Origin: Pseudomonadota bacterium
Lineage (GTDB): Bacteria; Pseudomonadota; Gammaproteobacteria; Woeseiales; Woeseiaceae
Direction of reading: 5' to 3'
DNA length: 13,194 bases
NCBI GenBank assembly: GCA_027295475.1
Contig: JAPUKV010000174.1
Location: 1-13,194, forward strand
A model generated the notes under the pieces. The model made no database searches. It worked only from the letters and a program-made list of their open reading frames with translations, and was not told where the DNA came from. The translations under genes were made by a program, and so were the position numbers. Position 1 is the stretch's first letter. Each line of letters begins with the position of its first letter. Of this stretch, positions 6,206-13,194 are shown piece after piece.

Positions 6206-6775
6206 CTACCAGCGCATACGCCAGCCGCCGCCGTTGCCGGATATGCGGGAACGACGCCGTTTACGCATTCTTGTATGCAGCGTTGCACGCTTGTCGGCGA
6301 GCCATTCTTCACGCGCGACTTTGGTTTCCAGGCCCTGGTCGGCGCGCCGCTTTTCTTCGGCGGCCCGGAACTCGACGAACTCTTCGTAGGAGTCGATTTC
6401 TGCCTTGAGTTCGCGGATGACGAGTTCGACGTAGATAGCGTCGTCAAGGAAACCAAGGCCGGGGATATGGTCGGGAATCAGGTCTTCCGGGTCGCAGAAA
6501 TAAACCAGCGCGCCGAGTACCCGTCGACGTTCATCGTCATTCAATTGCCATTCTTCGTCACCGACCATGTCGATAACGACTTCAAGTTTTGAGAGACGAT
6601 CAGCGATAAAGATCGGCAGATCTGTCGACTTGGCGTCTGCGATCAACTGGCGGGCAGCAGCCTCGATATTGGCGGTGTTTTCATCGCTTTCCACTGCCGA
6701 TTTCGATTTATCGACAATAGCCTGAAAGTGTTCGAGATCGGAGTCGCTAAGTGTAAATGTAATGTCGAGAGGCAT
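6206..6775 (-). CDS. DUF1232 / YkvA-family protein
   Basis: The 189-residue product carries the DUF1232 core at about residues 92-114, YFCDPEDLIPDHIP followed by GLGFLDDAI, which matches the family pattern (PxDLIPDxIPxxGxxDDA). An N-terminal helical, acidic region (about 1-70) comes first, and after the core a charged helix ends in a strongly basic tail (RMRKRRRSR). The family's function is not established. In many members the core forms a membrane-associated hairpin, but here it is only weakly hydrophobic. ATG 6775 is preferred over ATG 6817 because AAGGAC lies about 10 bases upstream of it. Divergent from the threonine synthase-type gene. It shares its strand with the AlbA_2 gene, but the hairpin array between them argues against one operon. 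Confidence 0.87.
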   Translation of the reverse strand: MPLDITFTLSDSDLEHFQAIVDKSKSAVESDENTANIEAAARQLIADAKSTDLPIFIADRLSKLEVVIDMVGDEEWQLNDDERRRVLGALVYFCDPEDLIPDHIPGLGFLDDAIYVELVIRELKAEIDSYEEFVEFRAAEEKRRADQGLETKVAREEWLADKRATLHTRMRKRRRSRISGNGGGWRMRW

Positions 6776-6930
6776 GTCTAACCGTCCTTCTTTGCTTATT
6801 AAAATTTTGGACAACAACGCTCATTGTGCCCTGATTCATTGCTCTTTTCATTTGTCCAGGGCGTTTGAACTGTCCGGATTGTAACCGGAACCGCGACGCT
6901 CGGCTATGTAGATTCCACTGGAATCAGGCA

Positions 6931-6979
6931 TATACGGCCGGCAACCCGGCAACCCGGCAGCCCGGGGCCCGGTAGTATA
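6931..6979. repeat. GC-rich tandem octamers flanked by an inverted repeat
   Basis: GGCAACCC occurs twice in tandem (6940-6947, 6948-6955), followed by a one-base variant GGCAGCCC (6956-6963) and GGGGCCCGG. The block is framed by TATAC (6931-6935) and GTATA (6975-6979), with partial pairing of the adjoining CCGG bases, so it can fold as a long hairpin. It sits 42 bp before the threonine synthase-type gene. TATAAC at 6976-6981 could be a -10 box, but no -35 box fits. Confidence 0.45.
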
Positions 6980-7020
6980 ACAGCGACATATCAGGCTAAT
7001 GAATGCGTTAGAGTGCCGGC

Positions 7021-8253
7021 ATGCCGTCATACGTTAGCCACCTCGAAGCCGCGATCGATGGCACACGCTTGCCAGCCCGCGAGCAGCACACGCTGCATGA
7101 AGGGAGGCCGATCTGGGTTCGATATGACCTGGGTGCCGTCTCCAGGGCGTTGGACAAAGAGGCCCTGCAAAAACGTCCGCCCACAATCTGGCGGTATCGC
7201 GAACTTCTGCCGGCGGAGGACGAAAGAGTCGTCGTGTCACTCGGCGAAGGCATGTCGCCGTTGTTACGTTGCGATCGGCTCGGTGGCTCGCTGGGTCTCA
7301 GCAATCTGTTCATCAAGGACGAATCGCAAATGCCCACGGGTTCGTTCAAAGACCGTGGCCAGACCGTTGCTATCACGATGGCGAAGTGGTTTGGCGTCAA
7401 GAGAGTTGCGATTCCGACCGCTGGCAATGCCGGCGGGTCGATGGCGGCGTATGCGGCGAGAGCCGGCATGGAAGCATTTGTGTTCATGCCGGAGGACACG
7501 CCGGAAATCAACCAATACGAAGCCGTCCAGGCCGGCGCGCACGCCTATCTCGTCAACGGTCTGATCAACGACTGCGCGAAGATTGTTCTCGATGGGCGCG
7601 AGGCGATGGGTTGGTTCGACTTTTCTACCCTGAAAGAGCCCTATCGCATCGAAGGCAAAAAAACGATGGGCCTCGAACTGGCCGAACAGCTCGACTGGTC
7701 GCTTCCCGATGTCATTCTCTATCCGACCGGTGGTGGCACCGGCCTGATCGGCATGTGGAAGGCTTTCCAGGAACTTGATGAGCTCGGTTGGCTGGCTGGC
7801 GAGCGCATGCCGCGCATGGTCGCGGTTCAGTCCGACGGCTGTTGCCCGATTGTCAGGGCTTTCGATCGAGGAGAAAAGTTTGCGGAGCCATTCGAAGACG
7901 CAAGCACAATCGCTTTGGGTCTGCGGGTACCGGCTGCCGTCGGTGACTTCATGATTCTCGACGCTATCAGGGCAAGCGACGGTTGCGCTGTCGCGGTAGC
8001 GGAAGAACGAATTTCAGAGTGGATGCGCCTTGGCACCGAGGCCGAGGGTATCTCTATCGGCCCCGAATCAGCTGCCTGTATCGGTGCAGCCGAAAATCTC
8101 TTGAGCTCGGGCTGGCTTACACCAGACGAACGCGTGGTCTTGTTTAATTGCGGTGGCGCAAGGAAGTATCCCGATTTGATTCGGGCGGAGTTGCCCAGGC
8201 TCGACAAGGATGATGTTCCGGACTGGGCGTTGTTTGAGGCGAGCCTGGCCTGA
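7021..8253 (+). CDS. thrC: Threonine synthase-type PLP-dependent enzyme
   Basis: Predicted to convert O-phosphohomoserine to threonine with PLP, last step of threonine synthesis, in the cytoplasm. The 410-residue fold-type II protein has WRYRELLP (57-64), VSLGEGMSPLL (72-82), the PLP lysine in PTGSFKDRG (Lys 110), AGNAGGS (134-140), the phosphate loop PTGGGTG (235-241), and a C-terminal FNCGGARKYPD where relatives have FNTGSGxKYPD. Near residues 24-36 relatives carry a CxxCG zinc knuckle before a VRYDL segment; here it reads LHEGRPIWVRYDL without cysteines. No homoserine genes are nearby, so a related activity on another phosphorylated or hydroxylated amino acid is possible. The start is the first in-frame ATG; the ribosome binding site is weak. 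Confidence 0.82.
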   Translation: MPSYVSHLEAAIDGTRLPAREQHTLHEGRPIWVRYDLGAVSRALDKEALQKRPPTIWRYRELLPAEDERVVVSLGEGMSPLLRCDRLGGSLGLSNLFIKDESQMPTGSFKDRGQTVAITMAKWFGVKRVAIPTAGNAGGSMAAYAARAGMEAFVFMPEDTPEINQYEAVQAGAHAYLVNGLINDCAKIVLDGREAMGWFDFSTLKEPYRIEGKKTMGLELAEQLDWSLPDVILYPTGGGTGLIGMWKAFQELDELGWLAGERMPRMVAVQSDGCCPIVRAFDRGEKFAEPFEDASTIALGLRVPAAVGDFMILDAIRASDGCAVAVAEERISEWMRLGTEAEGISIGPESAACIGAAENLLSSGWLTPDERVVLFNCGGARKYPDLIRAELPRLDKDDVPDWALFEASLA

Positions 8254-8278
8254 CCAGAGAATAAGCTGCCTGTATAAG
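8250..8278 (+). promoter_or_regulatory. Candidate sigma70 promoter for the GGDEF gene
   Basis: CTGACC (8250-8255) and TATAAG (8273-8278) are separated by 17 bp and match the -35 and -10 consensus at four and five of six positions. A transcript would start near 8285, exactly at the foot of the stem-loop at 8286-8319, leaving a leader of about 280 nt before the preferred ATG at 8564. A second -10-like TACAAT lies at 8512-8517. Neither is proven. Confidence 0.4.
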
Positions 8279-8285
8279 ACATCGC

Positions 8286-8319
8286 CCGTCAGCACGGACG
8301 CCCAATGGGAGTGCTGCGG
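8286..8319 (+). other. Strong stem-loop in the leader between thrC-like and GGDEF genes
   Basis: The outer stem pairs CCG-(bulged T)-CAGCAC with GTGCTG-CGG, nine base pairs. Inside it CCC/GGG closes a 3-nt AAT loop. No T-run follows, so it is not a standard intrinsic terminator. A second inverted repeat GGCCA (8318-8322) / TGGCC (8336-8340) overlaps its right foot and would be mutually exclusive with part of it. It could cap the upstream message or structure the leader of the GGDEF gene. Confidence 0.45.
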
Positions 8320-8420
8320 CCAGGAGCTGTTCGGGTGGCCAGTGAATGCGTCACACAATACCGTGAAATCAGCCAAAAACAGGGACTTAGCCTACCGCAC
8401 GCGGCATGCGGGGGAGCGTT

Positions 8421-8451
8421 TCGACCAAAGTCTGAGAAAAATCGACCACAG
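8421..8451 (+). promoter_or_regulatory. Two TCGACCA direct repeats 21 bp apart
   Basis: TCGACCAAAG (8421-8430) and TCGACCACAG (8442-8451) start exactly 21 bp apart, two DNA turns, so they would face the same side of the helix. This is the spacing expected for a regulator binding as tandem copies. They lie about 110 bp before the preferred GGDEF start. The regulator is unknown. Confidence 0.3.
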
Positions 8452-8563
8452 CAGCTGTTGAAGTGGCGAAAAGCTGTGGAACAGTTCCCAGAATCAAAGG
8501 CTTGCGCTCAGTACAATGCCACATATTCCTGCGTTTGGGCCCCAAGAACACGCGAATACTACG

Positions 8564-10510
8564 ATGAACCTGGAAGTTGTTCTGTCAGTTCTGCTTTGTA
8601 TCAGCGCCGTCTGTTATGCGCTGCTGGGAATGCGCTTCATCGGCGGCAAGCGTGAGATCGGCAATATTCTGGTCGGCGCAACGTTCATCATCATCGGTAT
8701 CTGGGTTCTGGGCGGCGCTATCGAGTTAATGGCAACGACCTATTTTGTATTCTCCATCGGTCGGTTGGGCCATTTCCTCGGCACTGCCCTGGTACCTGTC
8801 GCGCTCCTTGTCTGTTTCCGTGAATACACGGGTGCCGAGACATCCAGGACTACCATCGCCGCACTTTTGATTGTGCCAATTCTGTCGGTCCTGGTCGCCG
8901 CAACAAATGTCACGCACGAATTCATGTGGCATTTGCCAGCGACGAATGAGGTGGGTGAATTCCTTACCCGTCCGGTCGAATGGGGACCGTGGTTTCTGTT
9001 GCTACATGCGCCGTACACCTACGCAATTGTCGGCCTTGGTATTCTGACGCTGGTCATGCACAGTACTGGCGTCGCGCCGGCAAACCGTCGCGGGCTGTTC
9101 ATATTGGCGGGTGCCGCGTTTGCTCCTGCTATTGCGATTGCCGCTTATGACTTCGGCTTAGGCCCCGATACAATTTCCACGGTGCCGATTGTTTTCGCGG
9201 CAATGTTGCCGATCTATGCCTGGCTCGTAATCGGCGAGCAGATTATCGAATTCTCGCCGATGGCGTACGAGACCGTTTTTCAAAATATGCAGGACCCGGT
9301 TGTCATCGTCGACGACAAGGAATGCATCATCGGCTTGAATCGTGGCGCCGAATTAATGCTCAACGTTTCGGAATCCGAGGCGCTGCGCGAATCGCTGGAT
9401 TCTGTGTTCGGAAAAGAGATCCCGGAGATTCACAAGGCGCTCGATACCGGCAAGTCGCAGAAAATGCTGACGGATACGGGGCGTTTCTTGCACGTGCAGG
9501 TATCGCCGATATCGACCAAAGCGGCCGCCCGACCGGGGCGTGTCTTGATGTTTCACGACGTTAGCGACGTTGAGAAAGCGAAAAAAGAAATTGGCGGCAG
9601 CGAAATGTTGCAGCGCACGCTGGTAAATCATTCGGTCAATGGCAGCATTCGGATGCGCTGGTTTGGCGAGGGCGCAGAAAGGTCACTCCGCTGCATTTTT
9701 TCGAATGCTGCTGCGGCGCGATACTTGAAGACTAGCCGGGAGGACATGATTGGACTAACAGCAGGCGGAATAATAAATCTCGCTTCCAGCGGAATGGACT
9801 CGCGCGATTCTGCGGACTTGTTCGAGCGATTCCTGGCAGCGGCGGAGAGCGGGGAAGTAATAGACACGGAGGTCAGGGTTGGTACCGATTCGAATCAGGA
9901 GTGGCTGCGCCTTATCGGTGAGCCGGTGGGCGACGATGTCGCGGTTTCCCTGTTCGACATGACGGCTCGAAAAGCAAGAGAAATACATATGGAGTCCATC
10001 GCCTGGCTGGATCCACTGACCGGCGTGTTGAATCGGCGCGGGTTTGAACGGGATGCGACCAAGAGGCTGTCGAATAGCGATGATAATGCGACCGGTGCGT
10101 TGTTATTCATCGATCTGAACGATTTCAAACAGATAAACGACAAGTGCGGCCACGAGGTAGGCGACCAGATATTGACGATCGCTGCAGAACGCCTGCAAAC
10201 GAGCCTCCGGACCCACGACATCATCGGCCGTCCCGGTGGTGACGAGTTCGTTGCTCTGGTTTCGAATGTGACGCCTGAAGTTGCCGAGAAGCTCGCGGCC
10301 AGGTTGACCAGGTGCCTGGAAGAGCCCTACATTGTCGGCACCGAGACACTCCACTGTGCTGCAAGCATCGGACTGGCATTGTATCCGGAGCATGCCAGCA
10401 CCCTGACCGGTCTGTTGCGCGCCGCAGACGAAGCGATGTACCGGGCAAAAGCACGCTGCCGCGGCGTTGCCGACGTTTCAGATATCGACTTGCTCGAAAA
10501 AGCCGGCTGA
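8564..10510 (+). CDS. Membrane diguanylate cyclase: 7TM sensor, two PAS regions, GGDEF
   Basis: Predicted to make cyclic di-GMP from two GTP in response to a signal sensed by its N-terminus. Numbering from ATG 8564 (648 residues): about seven membrane helices at 1-229 in the style of the histidine-kinase N-terminal 7TM region, including THEFMWHLP and GPWFLLLHAPYTYA; a PAS domain at about 234-336 (VFQNMQDPVVIVDD); a second, weaker PAS-like region at about 347-469; and GGDEF at 478-642. The domain starts DPLTGVLNRRGF, keeps the metal/GTP segment FIDLNDFKQIND, and has an intact GGDEF at 558-562. The inhibitory-site RxxD (RTHD, 549-552) sits five residues before it, so product inhibition is expected. 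There is no EAL domain. An ATG at 8516 would add 16 residues before the first helix; the shorter form is preferred because it opens straight into a hydrophobic helix. Confidence 0.92.
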   Translation: MNLEVVLSVLLCISAVCYALLGMRFIGGKREIGNILVGATFIIIGIWVLGGAIELMATTYFVFSIGRLGHFLGTALVPVALLVCFREYTGAETSRTTIAALLIVPILSVLVAATNVTHEFMWHLPATNEVGEFLTRPVEWGPWFLLLHAPYTYAIVGLGILTLVMHSTGVAPANRRGLFILAGAAFAPAIAIAAYDFGLGPDTISTVPIVFAAMLPIYAWLVIGEQIIEFSPMAYETVFQNMQDPVVIVDDKECIIGLNRGAELMLNVSESEALRESLDSVFGKEIPEIHKALDTGKSQKMLTDTGRFLHVQVSPISTKAAARPGRVLMFHDVSDVEKAKKEIGGSEMLQRTLVNHSVNGSIRMRWFGEGAERSLRCIFSNAAAARYLKTSREDMIGLTAGGIINLASSGMDSRDSADLFERFLAAAESGEVIDTEVRVGTDSNQEWLRLIGEPVGDDVAVSLFDMTARKAREIHMESIAWLDPLTGVLNRRGFERDATKRLSNSDDNATGALLFIDLNDFKQINDKCGHEVGDQILTIAAERLQTSLRTHDIIGRPGGDEFVALVSNVTPEVAEKLAARLTRCLEEPYIVGTETLHCAASIGLALYPEHASTLTGLLRAADEAMYRAKARCRGVADVSDIDLLEKAG

Positions 10511-10596
10511 ATAGCCCCCGGTAACTCCCGTCTTGCGCCGGTCCGCTTGGCGGCCCTTAACATTTCTTTGCTGTCTGCTTGTGTGGTAGTTCCAAA

Positions 10597-10658
10597 AGCC
10601 CGGCATACTGGTGCAATAATCGGGCTAATATCGAGCGTTCGGTAACACAAGAACCGAA
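10597..10658 (+). promoter_or_regulatory. Paired inverted repeats upstream of the ABC exporter operon
   Basis: AGCCCG (10597-10602) and CGGGCT (10621-10626) enclose AATAAT (10615-10620), a possible -10 box. Further on TTCGGT (10638-10643) and ACCGAA (10653-10658) can form a 6-bp hairpin in the leader, ending 13 bases before the TTG at 10672. Together they could be an operator and a leader structure for the operon. The -35 box is not clear. The evidence is symmetry only. Confidence 0.35.
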
Positions 10659-10671
10659 TAAAGACAGCATC

Positions 10672-11400
10672 TTGAACGGCGAATCCTTAGCAAATGCCGA
10701 TGGCCGGAACCCGGTGATTCGGCTGCAAAATATCGAGCGCTTCTATCAAATGGGCGAGGAGACCATTCGTGCCCTGGATAACGTGTCTCTCAGCATAGAG
10801 ATAAACGAATACGCGGCGATCATGGGTCCGTCCGGCTCCGGGAAATCGACTTTGATGAATGTTATCGGCTGCCTGGACACACCGACAGATGGGCAATATT
10901 GGCTCAACGGCCAGCCGGTGTCGGCAATGAACGATCATCAACTCGCCAGAGCGAGGAACAAGGAGATCGGATTTGTTTTCCAGACCTTCAATCTCCTGTC
11001 ACGGATGACAGCGTTGAGTAATGTCGAGGTGCCACTTATATATGCGGGACTGCGCCGCAAAGACAGACACGAAAGGGCAGCGCATGCTCTGGAGACAGTT
11101 GGGCTTGCGGACAGGATGCGCCACCGCCCGTCGGAAATGTCGGGCGGTCAGCGACAACGGGTTGCGATTGCGAGAGCACTCGTAACCAATCCAAGCATAC
11201 TGCTCGCGGATGAACCGACAGGCAATCTGGACTCGAACACCGGAAATGAAATTATGAGCCTGTTTGATCAACTCCATGAAGCGGGCAATACGCTGATACT
11301 TGTTACGCACGAAGAACATGTTGCCAACCATGCGAAGCGCAGCATTCGCCTCAGCGATGGCAAAGTCGTCAGCGACTCGGTAGCGGAAGAGAACAAATGA
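10672..11400 (+). CDS. ABC transporter ATPase, MacB/LolD-like class
   Basis: This is the ATP-hydrolysing subunit of an exporter in the MacB/LolD/FtsE group. Numbering from TTG 10672 (242 residues): Walker [10 protein letters not shown] at 52-60, Q-loop FVFQTFNLL with Gln 104, the group-typical [10 protein letters not shown], signature [15 protein letters not shown] (SGGQ at 157-160), Walker [14 protein letters not shown] and the H-loop His near 213 in VTHE. All catalytic elements are intact. The start is uncertain because no ATG is available. GTG 10714 gives the classical MacB-type beginning ([11 protein letters not shown]), TTG 10672 adds 14 residues, and TTG 10579 would add a further unlikely leader. 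The last four bases overlap the adaptor gene (ATGA), so the two are translationally coupled. The MacB-type permease two genes on completes the transporter. Confidence 0.92.
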   Translation: MNGESLANADGRNPVIRLQNIERFYQMGEETIRALDNVSLSIEINEYAAIMGPSGSGKSTLMNVIGCLDTPTDGQYWLNGQPVSAMNDHQLARARNKEIGFVFQTFNLLSRMTALSNVEVPLIYAGLRRKDRHERAAHALETVGLADRMRHRPSEMSGGQRQRVAIARALVTNPSILLADEPTGNLDSNTGNEIMSLFDQLHEAGNTLILVTHEEHVANHAKRSIRLSDGKVVSDSVAEENK

Positions 11401-12827
11401 AGTCAATAGTTATTGCGTTATGCGGGCTATTACTTGTCGCGTGCGGCGAAGAAAAAATCGATACGCTGATTTATGATTCGGCATCTGTCGAACGGCGGTC
11501 TATTGAGGTCAGCGTCGACTCGTCGGGCATCGTTGAGCCCCTGGCGATTGTCGAGGTGAAATCCAAAGCGTCGGGCGAGGTGCTCGAGTTGCTTGTGGAA
11601 ATCGGTGACTACGTCGAAGCGAGCGACCTGCTCGTTCACATTGATCCAAGAACGGTCAGAAATCGTCTGGCCCAGGCCGAGGCGGAACTAAAAGCGGCCC
11701 ATTCCCGGCGTACGATATCCGAAACCCAGATGGAGCGTGCCAAATCCCTCCTGAAGAAAGGCACATATACTGAATCGGATCACGAAGCGGCGGTGTTGGA
11801 GCTGGCGAATGCCGAGGCACAGGTTGTGAGCGCCACAGTCGCAGTCGAAAACGCCCGGATCGCCGTAGAAGACACCGATATTCGGGCACCGGTGTCAGGA
11901 ACGATTCTCGCGAAGCCAGTCGAAAAAGGTCAGGTAATTTCTTCACCCACGCAGGACTTCGGTGGCGGAACGCTGTTGCTGACAATGGCGAATCTGAGCG
12001 CCGTCCGGATTCGTGCGCTGGTCGACGAGACAGATATTGGCAAGGTCAGGCCAGGCATGACTGCCAGCGTCACAGTTGCGGCCTATCCGAACCAGCCGTT
12101 CGGTGGAGAAGTGACGAAGATCGAGCCGCAAGCCGTGGTCGAGCAGAATGTCACCATGTTCGCGGTTCTTATCTCACTGCAAAACCCCGAAGGGCTTCTG
12201 ATGCCGGGGATGAACGCCGAGATCGAAGTATCGGTTGCCAGAAGCGACAACGTGCTGACAGTTCCCGTGATCGCATTGCGTACGGAGCGTGATGTGGTCG
12301 CCACCGCCGGGATTCTGGGTATGAGCGAGTCAGACTTGCGTGCCGAACTCGACCCTGGCGGATCCAAAGAAGACTCACGAAGCACCGATGCCGCGGCAAC
12401 AATAAGGATGGGTGACCGTACAATCCAGTTGCCGCCGGGCGTCGAGCCCGAAAAAGTTCATGAGCTCATGGCGAAGCGCCGTAGCGGCCAGACCATGAGT
12501 GCAAGCGAGCAACAGCTCATGCGGCGTGTGTTTCAAGGTACAGGCAGATCGCCCGGGCACGGGCCGGCGGGTGACGAGTCTTCGGCGACCGACTATCGGT
12601 TCGGAGGAAACTTCTGGGTTGTCGTCGATGCTGACGGTGAATCGCAAATTGTTAACGTGCGCGCAGGGCTGACAGATCTCGACCGCGTTGAGATCATCTC
12701 CGGCCTCGACGCGACCGACAAAGTATTGTTGTTGCCCAGCGCACACCTGGTCGAGACTCAGGAACAGTTGCAGCGCTTTATCTCACGCCGCATCCGTGGC
12801 GTGCCCGGCATCGCGAAGCGCAAGTGA
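11397..12827 (+). CDS. Periplasmic adaptor (MacA/HlyD family), predicted lipoprotein
   Basis: This is the membrane-fusion subunit that links the inner-membrane ABC permease to an outer-membrane channel. The 476-residue protein starts with a lipoprotein signal, lipobox LVAC with Cys 16, then GEE. The order is: barrel-sandwich half (about 45-85, [20 protein letters not shown]), alpha-helical hairpin (about 86-158, rich in Ala/Glu heptads), second lipoyl half ([10 protein letters not shown], 161-170), beta-barrel (about 200-280) and a membrane-proximal domain. Unlike a plain MacA, about 100 residues (about 301-402) are inserted after [11 protein letters not shown], with a helical [11 protein letters not shown] part and a Gly/Ser/Pro-rich linker, before the chain resumes at [10 protein letters not shown]. 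The N-terminal overlap with the ATPase gene and the permease following make an ABC-type tripartite pump likely. Substrate is unknown: a peptide, a lipid, a macrolide-like drug or a siderophore would all fit. Confidence 0.92.
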   Translation: MKSIVIALCGLLLVACGEEKIDTLIYDSASVERRSIEVSVDSSGIVEPLAIVEVKSKASGEVLELLVEIGDYVEASDLLVHIDPRTVRNRLAQAEAELKAAHSRRTISETQMERAKSLLKKGTYTESDHEAAVLELANAEAQVVSATVAVENARIAVEDTDIRAPVSGTILAKPVEKGQVISSPTQDFGGGTLLLTMANLSAVRIRALVDETDIGKVRPGMTASVTVAAYPNQPFGGEVTKIEPQAVVEQNVTMFAVLISLQNPEGLLMPGMNAEIEVSVARSDNVLTVPVIALRTERDVVATAGILGMSESDLRAELDPGGSKEDSRSTDAAATIRMGDRTIQLPPGVEPEKVHELMAKRRSGQTMSASEQQLMRRVFQGTGRSPGHGPAGDESSATDYRFGGNFWVVVDADGESQIVNVRAGLTDLDRVEIISGLDATDKVLLLPSAHLVETQEQLQRFISRRIRGVPGIAKRK

Positions 12828-12843
12828 GAGAGAGACTGAACCT

Positions 12844-13194
12844 GTGCTGATGTCAGAAACATTCTGGATTGCGCTCCAATCGATTCGTGGCAATCTGTTC
12901 CGTGCGGCATTGACGATGCTTGGCATTATCATCGGTGTCGCGGCCGTCATTACGATGGTCGCACTCGGCACCGGGGCGCAGCGCGCGATCGATGAGCAAA
13001 TGGAAGCACTTGGCGGCGACATCCTGTCGATTGCTGCCGGCAGTTGGTTCAACCACGGCGTCGCAAGGAACTTGCGGACACTGACAACGGACGATGCAGC
13101 TGCTCTGGTACGTGGATCCCGACACGTCGAAGCGTTCGTACCCGAAATCAGCGAGCGGTATCAGGTCAAATACGGTAACCATAATATTAACGTC
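12844..13194 (+). CDS. MacB/FtsX-family ABC permease (N-terminal part, cut by window end)
   Basis: The last open frame gives 117 residues. It starts with the typical MacB_PCD opening FWIALQSIRGNLFRAALTML, one transmembrane helix (about 20-43, LTMLGIIIGVAAVITMVALG), then GAQRAIDEQMEALGGDIL and the start of the large periplasmic domain. This is the inner-membrane partner of the ATPase and adaptor upstream. GTG 12844 has a purine-rich GAGAGAGA about 8 bases before it; ATG 12850 in the same frame is the alternative. The gap to the adaptor stop is 16 bp. The remaining helices lie outside the window. Confidence 0.9.
   Translation, partial: MLMSETFWIALQSIRGNLFRAALTMLGIIIGVAAVITMVALGTGAQRAIDEQMEALGGDILSIAAGSWFNHGVARNLRTLTTDDAAALVRGSRHVEAFVPEISERYQVKYGNHNINV

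Noticed and set aside
6873..6889. A 5-bp stem with a 7-base loop (TCCGG/CCGGA around ATTGTAA) that looks like an anticodon arm
   Set aside because: No D-arm, no T-arm with TTCGA-type loop and no acceptor stem at the right distances on either strand; the nearby GATTCC/GGAATC hairpin (6911-6925) has a 3-base loop and does not fit a tRNA.
7269..7778. A 169-codon frame inside the threonine synthase-type gene
   Set aside because: Shadow frame rich in Arg, Gly and Ser; the overlapping frame has the full PLP enzyme motif set.
8286..8563. A cyclic di-GMP (GEMM) riboswitch before the GGDEF gene
   Set aside because: The conserved GEMM blocks (GGGCAAACC-like and GACGCAAAGCC-like) are absent.

Overview
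The window looks like chromosome from a free-living Gram-negative bacterium, most likely a gammaproteobacterium. The support is a lipoprotein-type periplasmic adaptor with a MacAB-style ABC exporter, a GGDEF sensor protein, moderate-to-high GC, and dense intergenic inverted repeats of the REP/BIME kind. I cannot name the species. There is no rRNA, tRNA, CRISPR array or integrase.

Left part (1-4634), a purine/ribose-phosphate set. The tail of an unidentified gene runs almost directly into guanine deaminase (guaD). Convergent to it is a minus-strand pair, a phosphoribosyltransferase (PRTase) followed without a gap (TAAATG) by a MOFRL-type glycerate 2-kinase. Across a 63-bp spacer a second, clearly paralogous PRTase points the other way, followed by a LOG-family nucleotide phosphoribohydrolase. 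Together these could release, deaminate or re-salvage purine bases. Glycerate kinase could take up carbon from glyoxylate produced by purine breakdown. That link is inference.

Middle part (4667-8253). A minus-strand protein with an AlbA_2 (Schlafen-type) domain and an unassigned C-terminal half has a perfect 6+6 inverted repeat at its promoter. Upstream lies an array of hairpins that resembles a dispersed repeat, then a DUF1232/YkvA-type gene on the same strand. After a spacer with a short tandem octamer comes a plus-strand threonine synthase-type PLP enzyme.

Right part (8254-13194). A 310-bp leader with a promoter-like site, a strong stem-loop and spaced direct repeats precedes a 7TM-PAS-PAS-GGDEF diguanylate cyclase that keeps both its catalytic motif and its inhibitory site. 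Next is a tight operon: ABC ATPase, lipoprotein HlyD-type adaptor (4-bp overlap, ATGA), and a MacB/FtsX-type permease cut by the window end.

No single complete new system is evident. The items I would follow first are the AlbA_2 protein with its palindromic operator, the divergent PRTase pair coupled to glycerate kinase, the structured leader of the GGDEF gene, and the insert in the exporter adaptor.
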